DNA from: Alphaproteobacteria bacterium UBA998
Lineage (GTDB): Bacteria; Pseudomonadota; Alphaproteobacteria; Rickettsiales; UBA998
Direction: 5' to 3'
Assembly: GCA_002291925.1 (NCBI GenBank)
Contig: DBAY01000050.1
Span: forward strand, 1-34,427
DNA length: 34,427 nucleotides
In this document: positions 15,956 to 23,585 of the stretch, in pieces
Numbering within the stretch: position 1 is the first letter of the stretch
Layout: every line of letters begins with the position of its first letter
Made by a program: the position numbers and the translations under genes
Notes under the pieces: generated by a model
Told to the model about the DNA's origin: nothing
What the model saw: the letters and a program-made list of their open reading frames with translations, nothing else
Database searches by the model: none

Positions 15956-16969
15956 ATGAATAGTGAACCGAGCGCCTCTCCCGAACCCAGCTTTGAGCCG
16001 GAGCGTCCCCGCGCCAGCAAGGCCCCGCTCGCGGCGCTGCTCATCACCACGCTGATCGGTCTGGGCGGCACGGGCTATTATTTCCTCTACCAGAAAGAAG
16101 AAATGGCCTCGCGCCGCCGTCAGGAGGCGAGCCCGCTGGCCTATTTCCAGTCGCGCGATCAGGCCACGCCTGCTGAGTCGGAGACCGAGGAGGAAAGCAG
16201 ATCCAGCGGCTTTGGCGATCTGCCCATGCCCGACGCGCCCGTGGAGACGGACAGCGAGGACGCACAGGCCGAGATTCCTTCCGCAGAAGAGGCCCCGGCC
16301 GCTGAATCTTCTACATCGACGGCAGACACCCCCACCCCGGATGCCCGACTGATTGCGCTGGAGGCGCGCATGGCGCGGCTGGAGCAGGAGATGGAAGGCC
16401 TCAGCGAGGCGATGGCGCATCTACCGGAGCAGCTGGAATCACCCACTGCGCAGACCTCGGCGCTGCTGCCGCAATTCTACCGCGTCCGCCAGCGCGCGCT
16501 GGATGCCAAACCCTTCAGCGACGAGTTGCAGGCGCTGCTCGCCATGGAAGGGCTGGACGGCGAAACCTACGCCGCGCTCGGCAAGCTGCAGGGCGCCGCC
16601 GAAAACGGCCTGCCCAGCACGAAAACGCTGCAAAAAAGCTTTGCCCGCAGCATGCAGGATTACCTCACCCGCGCACGCAGCGAGGCCGCGCCCGGCAAAT
16701 TGTGGGATGACATGAAAGGCCGCCTTGGCTCGCTGGTGCAGATCCGCAAGGTAGGGGCCGAGCATGCCGGCGACGATGACGCCTCCTTACTTGCGCGCGC
16801 CGAGGCCGCCACCGAGGGGGGCGACTTCGACTGGGCGCTGAAGGACGTCTCCATGCTCTCCGCCGATGCCGCGCCCTATTTCGATGAGTGGCGGCGTGAC
16901 GTGCGCCGCCGGCTGCGGGCGCTTGCCACCTTTGAGCGCATCGAGCGCCGCCTGCTGCGGGGCGCCTGA
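15956..16969 (+). CDS. Alphaproteobacterial Mic60/mitofilin-like inner-membrane protein
   Basis: A 337-aa protein with a short cytoplasmic N-terminus, one membrane helix at about 24-45 (PLAALLITTLIGLGGTGYYF), an acidic Ser/Glu/Ala-rich linker (60-128), a coiled coil (about 129-160, RLIALEARMARLEQEMEGL) and a helical C-terminal domain with the mitofilin-like ending DFDWALKDVSML and WRRDVRRRLRAL. Known alphaproteobacterial Mic60 homologues have this layout and sit beside a HemY-type TPR gene in the heme locus, as here. They shape the inner membrane and contact the outer membrane. AAAGGA precedes the start. The stop overlaps the next start as TGATG. Confidence 0.85.
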   Translation: MNSEPSASPEPSFEPERPRASKAPLAALLITTLIGLGGTGYYFLYQKEEMASRRRQEASPLAYFQSRDQATPAESETEEESRSSGFGDLPMPDAPVETDSEDAQAEIPSAEEAPAAESSTSTADTPTPDARLIALEARMARLEQEMEGLSEAMAHLPEQLESPTAQTSALLPQFYRVRQRALDAKPFSDELQALLAMEGLDGETYAALGKLQGAAENGLPSTKTLQKSFARSMQDYLTRARSEAAPGKLWDDMKGRLGSLVQIRKVGAEHAGDDDASLLARAEAATEGGDFDWALKDVSMLSADAAPYFDEWRRDVRRRLRALATFERIERRLLRGA

Positions 16970-18315
16970 TGCCGCTCGCGCTGCGCCTCGTTGCGACGTT
17001 CCTGCTGCTGGCCGCGGTCAGCGCGCTGGCGCTATGGCTGCGCGACCATGCGGGCGTGCTGCGCATGGACTGGCTGGGCTACCGCATCGAGACGCCGCTC
17101 GCTGTCGCCCTGACACTGCTGGCCATTAGCCTGGTGACGCTGATTCTCCTCATTTACGGGCTGGTGCGCCTCAGCCATCTGCCGCTGCGCTACCGGCTGC
17201 GCAAGCAGGAGTCGCGCTTTCGCGGCAGCCTGGATGAGCTAACCTATGCGCTGACCTCCCTTGCCGTGGCGGATCACGCCGGGGCGCTGCGCCATGCGCG
17301 GCTTGCGGAGAAACAGCTTGGCGATCACCCGCTGCTCGATTTAGTACGGGCCCATGTGGCACGGCGCACGCAGGACAGCCCCGGCGCGCAGCGGCAATTG
17401 GAGAAGATGCTCGCGCACCCCACCACGCGCATGCTTGCGGCGAGTGCCCTCTCCCACCTCGCCCACCGCGAGCAGCGGCTGGACGAGGCCGTGCGCCTCG
17501 CCGAGACGGCCTACGAGATGCAGCCCGCGCACAAGCCAAACCTGCATGCACTGCTGGCGCTTTATCTGGAGCAGGAAGCGTGGGAGCCTGCCTTGCTGCT
17601 GATTGAGAAGGCGCGGCGGCTGGGCCACTTAAGCCGCGCCGAGGCGAAGCATCAGGAAGCTCTACTCTATTGGGAGCAGTCCGCCAGCTTGACGCGCGCA
17701 GGTGATGCGGCGGGCAGCGCTCTGCTCATCCGGCAAGCCTTCCGCAGTGATCCGGGCTTTGTGCCGGCCGCGCATGAACACGCGGCACGGCTGATGGCAG
17801 GCGGGCATCGCCGTCGCGCGGCCGCCGCTCTCAAGCGGGCATGGAAGCACCAGCCTCACCCCATGCTGGCCGATCTCTATCTGGGGCTGCATGCCGCCTC
17901 GACACAGACGCGGCTGGCCAAGGCGGTAGAAAGTCTCACCAAGTCGCAGCCCGCGCATCTGGAGAGCCACCTAGCACGGGCACAGGCGGCGATGCGGCTG
18001 ACCCTATGGGACGAGGCGCGCCAGCATCTGGCCCGCGCCATGGACGTGCGTCGCGAAGGGCGCATCTACCGCCTGCTGGCTGAGTTGGAGCGCCGCGCCG
18101 GCCAGCCCGCCGCCGCCACGGCCGCGCTGGAGCAAGCTGAACAGGCGGAGCCGGACAGCAGCTGGCTCTGTGATGCGTGCGAGTATCAGGGCCGCGACTG
18201 GCAGCGCCTCTGCCCCCGCTGCGACAGCGCCGACACCCTGCACTGGCGCGCACCGGAGATGTCAGGCCGCAGCGACGGTTTCGCCGCCCCGTTTGATCTG
18301 CGGAAGTTGAGTTAA
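16969..18315 (+). CDS. HemY-like TPR membrane protein with C-terminal zinc ribbon
   Basis: A 448-aa protein with two N-terminal membrane helices (about 4-24 and 43-67), a HemY_N-like stretch (LSHLPLRYRLRKQESRFRGSLDELTYAL), tetratricopeptide repeats over about 95-390, and a C-terminal CxxC-x10-CxxC zinc ribbon at C401, C404, C415 and C418. The ribbon resembles the rubredoxin-like tail of LapB. It is not the protoporphyrinogen oxidase also called HemY. The gene corresponds to the TPR partner found beside alphaproteobacterial Mic60. It is translationally coupled to that gene. The stop codon falls inside a hairpin at the operon end. Confidence 0.88.
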   Translation: MPLALRLVATFLLLAAVSALALWLRDHAGVLRMDWLGYRIETPLAVALTLLAISLVTLILLIYGLVRLSHLPLRYRLRKQESRFRGSLDELTYALTSLAVADHAGALRHARLAEKQLGDHPLLDLVRAHVARRTQDSPGAQRQLEKMLAHPTTRMLAASALSHLAHREQRLDEAVRLAETAYEMQPAHKPNLHALLALYLEQEAWEPALLLIEKARRLGHLSRAEAKHQEALLYWEQSASLTRAGDAAGSALLIRQAFRSDPGFVPAAHEHAARLMAGGHRRRAAAALKRAWKHQPHPMLADLYLGLHAASTQTRLAKAVESLTKSQPAHLESHLARAQAAMRLTLWDEARQHLARAMDVRREGRIYRLLAELERRAGQPAAATAALEQAEQAEPDSSWLCDACEYQGRDWQRLCPRCDSADTLHWRAPEMSGRSDGFAAPFDLRKLS

Positions 18316-18350
18316 GAAAGCTCTAGATTACTTTCTTACAATGGGTTTTT
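18313..18350 (+). terminator. Possible terminator overlapping the HemY-like stop codon
   Basis: TAAGAAAG (18313-18320) pairs perfectly with CTTTCTTA (18331-18338) over a 10-nt loop. The stop codon TAA is part of the left arm. A modest T-run (GGGTTTTT) follows a few bases later, so termination may be weak. Confidence 0.45.
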
Positions 18351-18359
18351 CTGTCCTCT

Positions 18360-18716
18360 TGCTGCCCTCCTGGTGCGCCTGTCGAACCATGAGGTGTGGC
18401 GCGGGAATGGGCCTCTTATCCTTCGACAAGCTCAGGATGAGGGGCGGGGGTGGGAGAATCTGGCTGAGTATGTCACCCCGCACGTGATGCGGGGAGCTCC
18501 CTCCACTAGCGAGGAGACCCCGCGTACCAAGTGCGGGGTGACAGTGACGCGTCATGGCGAGCGCCAGCGAAGCCATCCACTGGGCGGGGCTGGATTGCCG
18601 CGTCGCTTGCGCTCCTCGCAATGACGGCACCATATGCGTCATGCTGAACTCGTTTCAGCATCTTTTGTAATAGGCCCTGAAACGAGTTCAGGGCGACGAT
18701 AGTCCGTGGTATCCGC
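18360..18716. repeat. Cluster of different palindromic repeats in a 400-bp gap
   Basis: No gene is seen between the hem operon end and the lipoprotein. Instead several palindromic units stand in a row. A CTTCGACAAGCTCAGGATGA unit lies at 18421-18440. A 73-bp unit has perfect ends TGTCACCCCGCA (18471-18482) and TGCGGGGTGACA (18532-18543). A third unit runs from CGTCATGGCGAGCG near 18550 to CTCGCAATGACGG near 18627. A 60-bp CTGAACTCGTTTCAG unit follows and is listed separately. All are typical dispersed intergenic repeats without coding content. Confidence 0.75.
18638..18697. repeat. 60-bp CTGAACTCGTTTCAG-type repeat, copy 1
   Basis: The left half GTCATGCTGAACTCGTTTC pairs with the right half GAAACGAGTTCAGGGCGAC, and each half also contains CTGAA/TTCAG, so it can fold as one long or two short hairpins. 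The reverse complement matches the copy at 24550-24609 at almost every position outside the loop. A third copy lies at 32663-32724. Confidence 0.85.
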
Positions 18717-19415
18717 TTAGTAATTCTGAATCAGCGGCGATGGGGCGCCAAACCCGGCGGGAGGCTTGGTGGGGGGTGGCCCTTGTGTGTTCATGGTCGC
18801 CGGGCCGCCGGAGCCGTCACCGCCCATAGTAGCCGTCGGGGCGGCTGGGGAACGGTTGCGCGACGGGGATGCCTGCGAGAAGCCAAACGGCTTTTGCTGC
18901 GTTGGCACGTTGGAGACGGGATCCTCCACACCGCGAATCGCGGGAGCAGGCGGCACGAACGTGTTACCCTGACTGACGCCTGCGCCACTGTTGAAGCGTA
19001 GGTTGTTCTGGTTTGGCTGCGCAGGATTGAAAAAAACATCCAAATTGGATGTGGGGGCGCCCACCATGGAGCCGTTGCTGCGCTGGGAGCCCGCATTATA
19101 TAGCTGGCTCACCTCAAATTCGCCGCTGCTGGCATCTTCCACGCCCGTGCCTACGCGCTGGGTGGAAAGCTGGGGCGTGGGCTGGTCGTAGCACACCACA
19201 TCGGCACGCACGTCATAGCAATAGCGCACCGGGTGCGGCGGCGGTACTGGCACCTGACTATCATCGTAAATATACTTCGCGATCTTGGCGCGGGTTTTCT
19301 GCGAACCTTCATAGACTGCGTTATTGGCACGCTCGATTTTGGTATGCATCGCTCCGCACCCGCTGAGCAGCGTGGTGGCGGCCAGCGCGAGGGCCAAGGG
19401 GACAAACGATTTCAT
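18717..19415 (-). CDS. Hypothetical lipoprotein, disordered
   Basis: A 232-aa protein with a lipoprotein signal peptide (MKSFVPLALALAATTLLSGC, lipobox LSGC, lipidated C20). The first part of the mature protein (ERANNAVYEGSQKTRAKIAKYIYDDSQ, about residues 28-54) looks helical, and two cysteines lie near 66 and 75 (YCYDVRADVVCYD). The rest, from about residue 80, is rich in Pro, Gly, Ser, Asn and Gln and is probably disordered. I recognise no family. The start overlaps the stop of the upstream SDR-like gene as ATGA, so the two are co-translated. It likely sits in the outer or inner membrane facing the periplasm. Confidence 0.75.
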   Translation of the reverse strand: MKSFVPLALALAATTLLSGCGAMHTKIERANNAVYEGSQKTRAKIAKYIYDDSQVPVPPPHPVRYCYDVRADVVCYDQPTPQLSTQRVGTGVEDASSGEFEVSQLYNAGSQRSNGSMVGAPTSNLDVFFNPAQPNQNNLRFNSGAGVSQGNTFVPPAPAIRGVEDPVSNVPTQQKPFGFSQASPSRNRSPAAPTATMGGDGSGGPATMNTQGPPPTKPPAGFGAPSPLIQNY

Positions 19416-20329
19416 GGACGCTCCTCCGGCAGCAGCGCCTCCAGTCCGGCGCGGTAATTCGGATAGTGTAGCGCAAGGCCGAAGGTGGATAAAGCCTTGC
19501 GATTGGAAACCCGGCGATTGACCTGATAAAACCGCCGCATGCCGGGCGATACTGCGTCATCGGAATAAGGAATCGCGGGCGGCGGGTCGCGGTGCAGCAG
19601 CTTCGCCGCATAGGCCACCACCTCATGCGTCGGGGCGGGCTCGTTATCGGCCACGTTGAACACCTGCCCCGGCGTCGGGCGCTCGGCGGAGGCGGCGAGC
19701 ATCTGCACGATATCCGCCACATGGATGCGCGAGATGTAATGCCCCGGCTTCACCACGCGGAACGCCTCGCCTTTCAGCATCTGCCGCAGCGCGTTGCGCC
19801 CCGGCCCGTAAATGCCGCTCAGGCGGAACACATGCGTGGGAATGCCATGCTGTTCGCAGAGCCGCAACCATTGCTCCTCCGCGATGAGCCGGTTCTTGCC
19901 CTCCGGGCTTTCCGGCTTCGGTGTGGTTTCTTCGCTCACCCAGTCGCCTCCATGATCGCCGTACACGCCGGTGCTGGAAAGATAGGCGCACCAGCGCAAC
20001 TGTGACATTCTTGCAATAAGCGTGCCAAAGCGGCGCCATACCGGGCATCCCTCGGCATCCGGCGGCACGGAAATCAGCAGATGCGTGGCGTATGTGATGG
20101 CCGATTCCGGAAGCGTCCCCGGCCAGACATGCGCCTCGATGCCCCGCGCGCGCCACGTCGCGGCCTTCTCCGCCGTGCGCACCGTGCCCGCCACGGCGGG
20201 GAAACAGGCGGCAAAACGTTCCGCCACATAGCCAAGGCCGAAACAAAACAGCTTGCCATCCAGCAGGGGCTGCGAAACAATTGGGGGGTGATACGTCATA
20301 GTCCCATGGCTGAATCGAGAGGATGTCAT
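19412..20329 (-). CDS. SDR-family NAD(P)-binding protein (YeeZ-like)
   Basis: A 305-aa atypical short-chain dehydrogenase/epimerase-like protein. The N-terminal nucleotide-binding loop reads FCFGLGYVAERFA (about 28-40), then come LLISVPPDAEG, the block YLSSTGVYGDHGGDWVSE and FRLSGIYGPGRNAL, followed by HYISRIHVADIVQML and VFNVADNEPAPTHEV, as in YeeZ-like NAD(P)-binding epimerase homologues. The usual YxxxK lysine is not clearly conserved, so the activity is uncertain. An in-frame ATG at 20299 is an alternative start; neither start has a good ribosome-binding site. It is divergent from the gene at 20365 and coupled to the downstream lipoprotein. Confidence 0.8.
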   Translation of the reverse strand: MTSSRFSHGTMTYHPPIVSQPLLDGKLFCFGLGYVAERFAACFPAVAGTVRTAEKAATWRARGIEAHVWPGTLPESAITYATHLLISVPPDAEGCPVWRRFGTLIARMSQLRWCAYLSSTGVYGDHGGDWVSEETTPKPESPEGKNRLIAEEQWLRLCEQHGIPTHVFRLSGIYGPGRNALRQMLKGEAFRVVKPGHYISRIHVADIVQMLAASAERPTPGQVFNVADNEPAPTHEVVAYAAKLLHRDPPPAIPYSDDAVSPGMRRFYQVNRRVSNRKALSTFGLALHYPNYRAGLEALLPEERP

Positions 20330-20364
20330 GCGTATTCTGGCATGACCGGGCGGGCGCGTCAGCC

Positions 20365-21051
20365 ATGATCTACGATACGCGCCGCCAGCGCCTAGCCAGC
20401 ATCGACCACACCCTCGCCTCGCCGAAGACGCTGCTGCCCTTCCTGCGCGCCATCCGTGACGAGGTGCTGACCCTGCGCCAGCAATATCTGGGGCCTTATG
20501 AAAACTCCGCGCTGCAGAAGGACATCGAGGAATACCTCTTCTTCAGCCTGGTCTATGCCAAGCTCGCCCGCCGCAAACTGCTGAACTTTCCGCTGCGCGT
20601 CATCAAATCGGAAAGCCCGGATTTCATCATCGAGGAAGCCGGGCATCGCTACGGGCTGGAAGCCACCAAGGCGACGCCGGAAGCCTATCAGCGCTGGGTG
20701 AAGCAGGCCCCGCTGGATGATGAAAGCTACCCGCTGCACGGCCTGAAAACCTCGCCGCGCCTCAATAACGGCCCGGCGGTGGAGCGTGAGGGCGCCCGCC
20801 TCATTCAGGCGGCCATCGTGCGCAAGTCAGCCCTGCTGCGGCTCTACCACGCCAACACGCGCACCCCGCACCACCGCCTCATCGTGAAACTGCAATACGA
20901 GGCCATCGCCGATACGGAAAACCTGCTGAAAGTCCTCTGGCGCGAAGGCCTCATCGAAGGCGTCGCCGGCTTCGAGCGCGTCATCGTCTCCCCCTCGATG
21001 ACCGAGTTCATCCTGCTCGACCCGCATACGGGTGGCATGCGGCGGTTGTAG
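20365..21051 (+). CDS. Unknown protein with PD-(D/E)xK-like motif
   Basis: A 228-aa soluble protein. I chose ATG 20365 because the longer frame to 20323 overlaps the divergent gene start. The N-terminal half is helical (PFLRAIRDEVLTLRQQYLGP). A central block ESPDFIIEEAGHRYGLEATKAT (split near residues 84-105) has the PDF...G(I/L)E(A/V)T shape seen in many uncharacterised proteins of the restriction-endonuclease-like fold, where Asp and Glu bind metal. The normal lysine after the Glu is replaced (EAT), so nuclease activity is doubtful. The C-terminus contains HRLIVKLQYEAIADTENLLKVLW and a final beta-rich part. No toxin or methylase partner lies next to it. Confidence 0.6.
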   Translation: MIYDTRRQRLASIDHTLASPKTLLPFLRAIRDEVLTLRQQYLGPYENSALQKDIEEYLFFSLVYAKLARRKLLNFPLRVIKSESPDFIIEEAGHRYGLEATKATPEAYQRWVKQAPLDDESYPLHGLKTSPRLNNGPAVEREGARLIQAAIVRKSALLRLYHANTRTPHHRLIVKLQYEAIADTENLLKVLWREGLIEGVAGFERVIVSPSMTEFILLDPHTGGMRRL

Positions 21052-21076
21052 ACTTTCATTTATTGCCGCCATTCAA

Positions 21077-21082
21077 TATAAT
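21077..21082 (+). promoter_or_regulatory. TATAAT -10-like hexamer
   Basis: A perfect TATAAT in the AT-rich region before the gene at 21226. No good -35 is visible (TTTCAT near 21054). If used, transcription would start near 21089 and both tandem palindromes that follow would lie in the leader RNA. Confidence 0.3.
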
Positions 21083-21104
21083 TTATTAAATGAAATATAT
21101 AATT

Positions 21105-21141
21105 ATGCGCTCCCACGCATGAAGAATGCGCTGTACGCATT
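21105..21141. promoter_or_regulatory. Two tandem ATGCG/CGCAT palindromes
   Basis: ATGCG(6 nt)CGCAT at 21105-21120 is followed by ATGCG(5 nt)CGCAT at 21126-21140, extended by one A/T pair. The left arms are 21 bp apart, about two helical turns. They lie about 85-120 bp upstream of ATG 21226. They suit a tandem operator for a dimeric regulator, or a pair of leader hairpins; the second is followed by TTTT. Confidence 0.4.
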
Positions 21142-21225
21142 TTAAGATTTCACGAAATTTTCACACTTCACTTCAGAGTAATCAGGTAACTTCTAAAGCC
21201 ATTAGAGTTAGCAAAAGGAATTCAC

Positions 21226-22065
21226 ATGTCCGAACCGGTTGCCAAGGTCGAGGCCTTATCGCTGAATGTTCATAACTATAGCACGCACCCCGCTGCGACA
21301 GCTTTAGTAGAAAAAGCTCACGCTTTGCTGCTTCAAACGCGTCCTGAGACGGCCAGGTGGGAAGATAGCGCCATCTGGAAGGAACGGTTGGCGACAGGAA
21401 AAGCCCAAGGTTATGAGGCCTTACCTTCGCTGAATATCAGCATTGTCGGCCGCCATCTCTCGGATCCCGCGAAGGCTGAGATTCTGGGCTTCTCCTATGG
21501 CGAGTACCATCCAGAATCGCAAACCGCACAGAGCAATTATAACGTCATTAATCCGGCGGTGGCAGAAGCCGATCGTGCAGCTATCCAAGAAAAGCTGCAG
21601 GATCGTCAATTGACGGCATTGCGCGCGACTGCTCAGGAAAGAGGCCTTGAGGTAAAAGCGCTTTTTGAGGAACTGCCTGCGGGCATTGCTCCCTCTCTCG
21701 GCAGCCAGCCGGTCAATTTCGGCAGCTATGTCACGGCACCGTGGTTTGATTATGGGAAAACCGAAGCAGAAATGCAGCCGCCTTTGAAAGGTTATCTACT
21801 GCACGTGCGCGGTGTGGACGAAGAATTAACGCCGGAACATATCCAAACTTTCTTGGATAGCCAGTATAAATACAATTCAACCCATCCAATGGCGCATTTC
21901 ACCCAGCCGGGCACGCCGCAATATTTTCAGGAAATTGCTGCCATGCAAATGGAGCTGGAGCAAATGGCAAAGGGTCAGAGGGTCCTAACACTCTCTCCGG
22001 TGGCGGAAGCGCAGCAGCAAGGCAAGGTTCAGGAGGCACCCGCCAAAGCTGTGGGCCAAGGCTAG
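21226..22065 (+). CDS. Unknown protein, possibly a degenerate GNAT
   Basis: A 279-aa soluble protein with a good ribosome-binding site (AAAAGGA eight bases before ATG). The block from about residue 83 (ILGFSYGEYHPESQTAQSNY, then NVINPAVAEADRAAIQEKL and RQLTALRATAQERGLEVKAL) follows the order of GNAT motif A: a strand, a V-x-P turn and a long helix. The acetyl-CoA Q/RxxGxG/A loop is absent, so it would be non-catalytic. A later part (PPLKGYLLHVRGVDEELTPEHIQTFLDSQY) looks like a second globular section. The C-terminus is Gln/Ala-rich. It ends 10 bp before the convergent gatB stop. Composition is more AT-rich than the neighbours. The family call is tentative. Confidence 0.6.
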   Translation: MSEPVAKVEALSLNVHNYSTHPAATALVEKAHALLLQTRPETARWEDSAIWKERLATGKAQGYEALPSLNISIVGRHLSDPAKAEILGFSYGEYHPESQTAQSNYNVINPAVAEADRAAIQEKLQDRQLTALRATAQERGLEVKALFEELPAGIAPSLGSQPVNFGSYVTAPWFDYGKTEAEMQPPLKGYLLHVRGVDEELTPEHIQTFLDSQYKYNSTHPMAHFTQPGTPQYFQEIAAMQMELEQMAKGQRVLTLSPVAEAQQQGKVQEAPAKAVGQG

Positions 22066-22074
22066 TAACTAAAG

Positions 22075-23535
22075 TTAGGCCAGTTTCGCCTTCAGCAGGT
22101 CATTGACCGCCGCCGGGTTGGCTTTGCCGCCGCTGGCTTTCATCACCTGACCGACGAAGAAGCCAAACAACTTGTCCTTGCCGGAGCGGTATTCGGCGAC
22201 CTTGTCCGGGTTGGCGGCGATAACCTCGTCGATCACCTTCTCGATGGCGCCGGTGTCGGTGACTTGCTTCAGCCCCTCTTCCTCCACGATCTGCGCGGCA
22301 GGCTTGCCGGTCTCACACATGCGGTCGAGCACGTCCTTGGCGATTTTGCCGGAAATCGTGTTGTCGGCGATCAGCTTCACGAGGCCGTTCAGGGCGGAGG
22401 CGCTGACCGGCGATTCCTCGATGGATTTCTCCAGCTTGTTGAGGCGGCCGAACAGTTCGGCCGTCATCCAGTTGGCGGCGAGCTTGGGATCGACGCCCTG
22501 CGCCGCTTCCTCATAGTAAGCGGCGTACGCCTTGTCGGAGACGATGACGGAGGCGTCATAGGGCGTCAGGCCATAGTCACGCACGTAGCGGGCTTTCTTC
22601 TCGTCCGGCAGTTCCGGCAGGCTGGCCTTGATCTTCGCAACGAACTCTTCCGTCAGCACCAGCGGCAGCAGGTCGGGGTCGGGGAAATAGCGGTAATCGT
22701 GTGCGTCTTCCTTGGAACGCATGGTGCGCGTCTCGTTGGCGGACGAATCATAGAGGCGGGTTTCCTGATCGATGACGCCGCCGGATTCCAGAATCTGCAC
22801 CTGGCGCTCGGCCTCGAACTGGATGGCGCGCATGAGGAAGCGCACCGAATTGACGTTCTTGATCTCGCATCGCGTGCCGAGCGTGTCGGAGCCGCGCGGG
22901 CGCACGGAGACGTTCGCGTCGCAGCGCATTTCGCCCTTTTCCATGTCGCCGCCGCAGGTGCCGAGGTAGCGCAGGATGGCGCGGAGTTTCTTCAGGTACG
23001 CCCCCGCCTCGTCCGGCGTGCGCAGGTCCGGCTCGGAGACGATCTCCATCAGGGCGATGCCGGCGCGGTTGAGGTCGATGAAGCTCATGGTCGGCGAATG
23101 TTCGTGCAGCGATTTGCCTGCGTCCTGCTCCAGGTGCAGGCGGGTGATGCCGATGTCGCGCGTCGAGCCGTCATCCATTTCGATGGTCAGCATCCCCTTG
23201 CCGACGATGGGGTCGAGATACTGCGAAATCTGATAGCCGGAAGGCAGGTCGGGGTAGAAGTAGTTCTTGCGGTCGAAGATGGAGCGCTGGTTGATCTGCG
23301 CCTTCAGGCCGAGGCCGGTGCGCACCGCCTGCTCCACGCAGCGCGCGTTGATGACCGGCAGCATGCCCGGAAACCCCGCATCGACGAAGGAGACGTTATG
23401 GTTCGGCTCCGCCCCGAAATCGTTGGGTGCGCCGGAGAACAGCTTGGAGTCGGACGCGATCTGTGCATGCACCTCAAGCCCGATCACCATTTCCCATTCA
23501 CCGGTGTTGCCTTTGATAATGCCTGGCTGTGTCAT
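22075..23535 (-). CDS. gatB: Asp/Glu-tRNA amidotransferase subunit B
   Basis: A 486-aa GatB, normal length. In GatCAB it binds and phosphorylates the side chain of Glu-tRNA-Gln or Asp-tRNA-Asn and receives ammonia from GatA. Signatures include VIGLEVHAQI at 17-26, SKLFSGAPNDFGAEPN, FPGMLPVIN, RKNYFYPDLPSGYQISQ, a GGDMEKGEMRCDANVSVRP block, KNVNSVRFL, and the YqeY-like tail with LFGFFVGQVMKASGGKANP. gatA and gatC lie further along the same strand, but three other genes separate them. No defect seen. Confidence 0.97.
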   Translation of the reverse strand: MTQPGIIKGNTGEWEMVIGLEVHAQIASDSKLFSGAPNDFGAEPNHNVSFVDAGFPGMLPVINARCVEQAVRTGLGLKAQINQRSIFDRKNYFYPDLPSGYQISQYLDPIVGKGMLTIEMDDGSTRDIGITRLHLEQDAGKSLHEHSPTMSFIDLNRAGIALMEIVSEPDLRTPDEAGAYLKKLRAILRYLGTCGGDMEKGEMRCDANVSVRPRGSDTLGTRCEIKNVNSVRFLMRAIQFEAERQVQILESGGVIDQETRLYDSSANETRTMRSKEDAHDYRYFPDPDLLPLVLTEEFVAKIKASLPELPDEKKARYVRDYGLTPYDASVIVSDKAYAAYYEEAAQGVDPKLAANWMTAELFGRLNKLEKSIEESPVSASALNGLVKLIADNTISGKIAKDVLDRMCETGKPAAQIVEEEGLKQVTDTGAIEKVIDEVIAANPDKVAEYRSGKDKLFGFFVGQVMKASGGKANPAAVNDLLKAKLA

Positions 23536-23585
23536 GAATGCTTCCTCTTCAGTCAGGCCAAGATGTAGCGTGCGGATGCGCTAAA

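Noticed and set aside
18421..18697. CRISPR array in the repeat cluster
   Set aside because: The units differ from each other, are palindromic and are not separated by regular spacers.
22264..23568. 434-codon plus-strand frame over gatB
   Set aside because: Antisense shadow of gatB.
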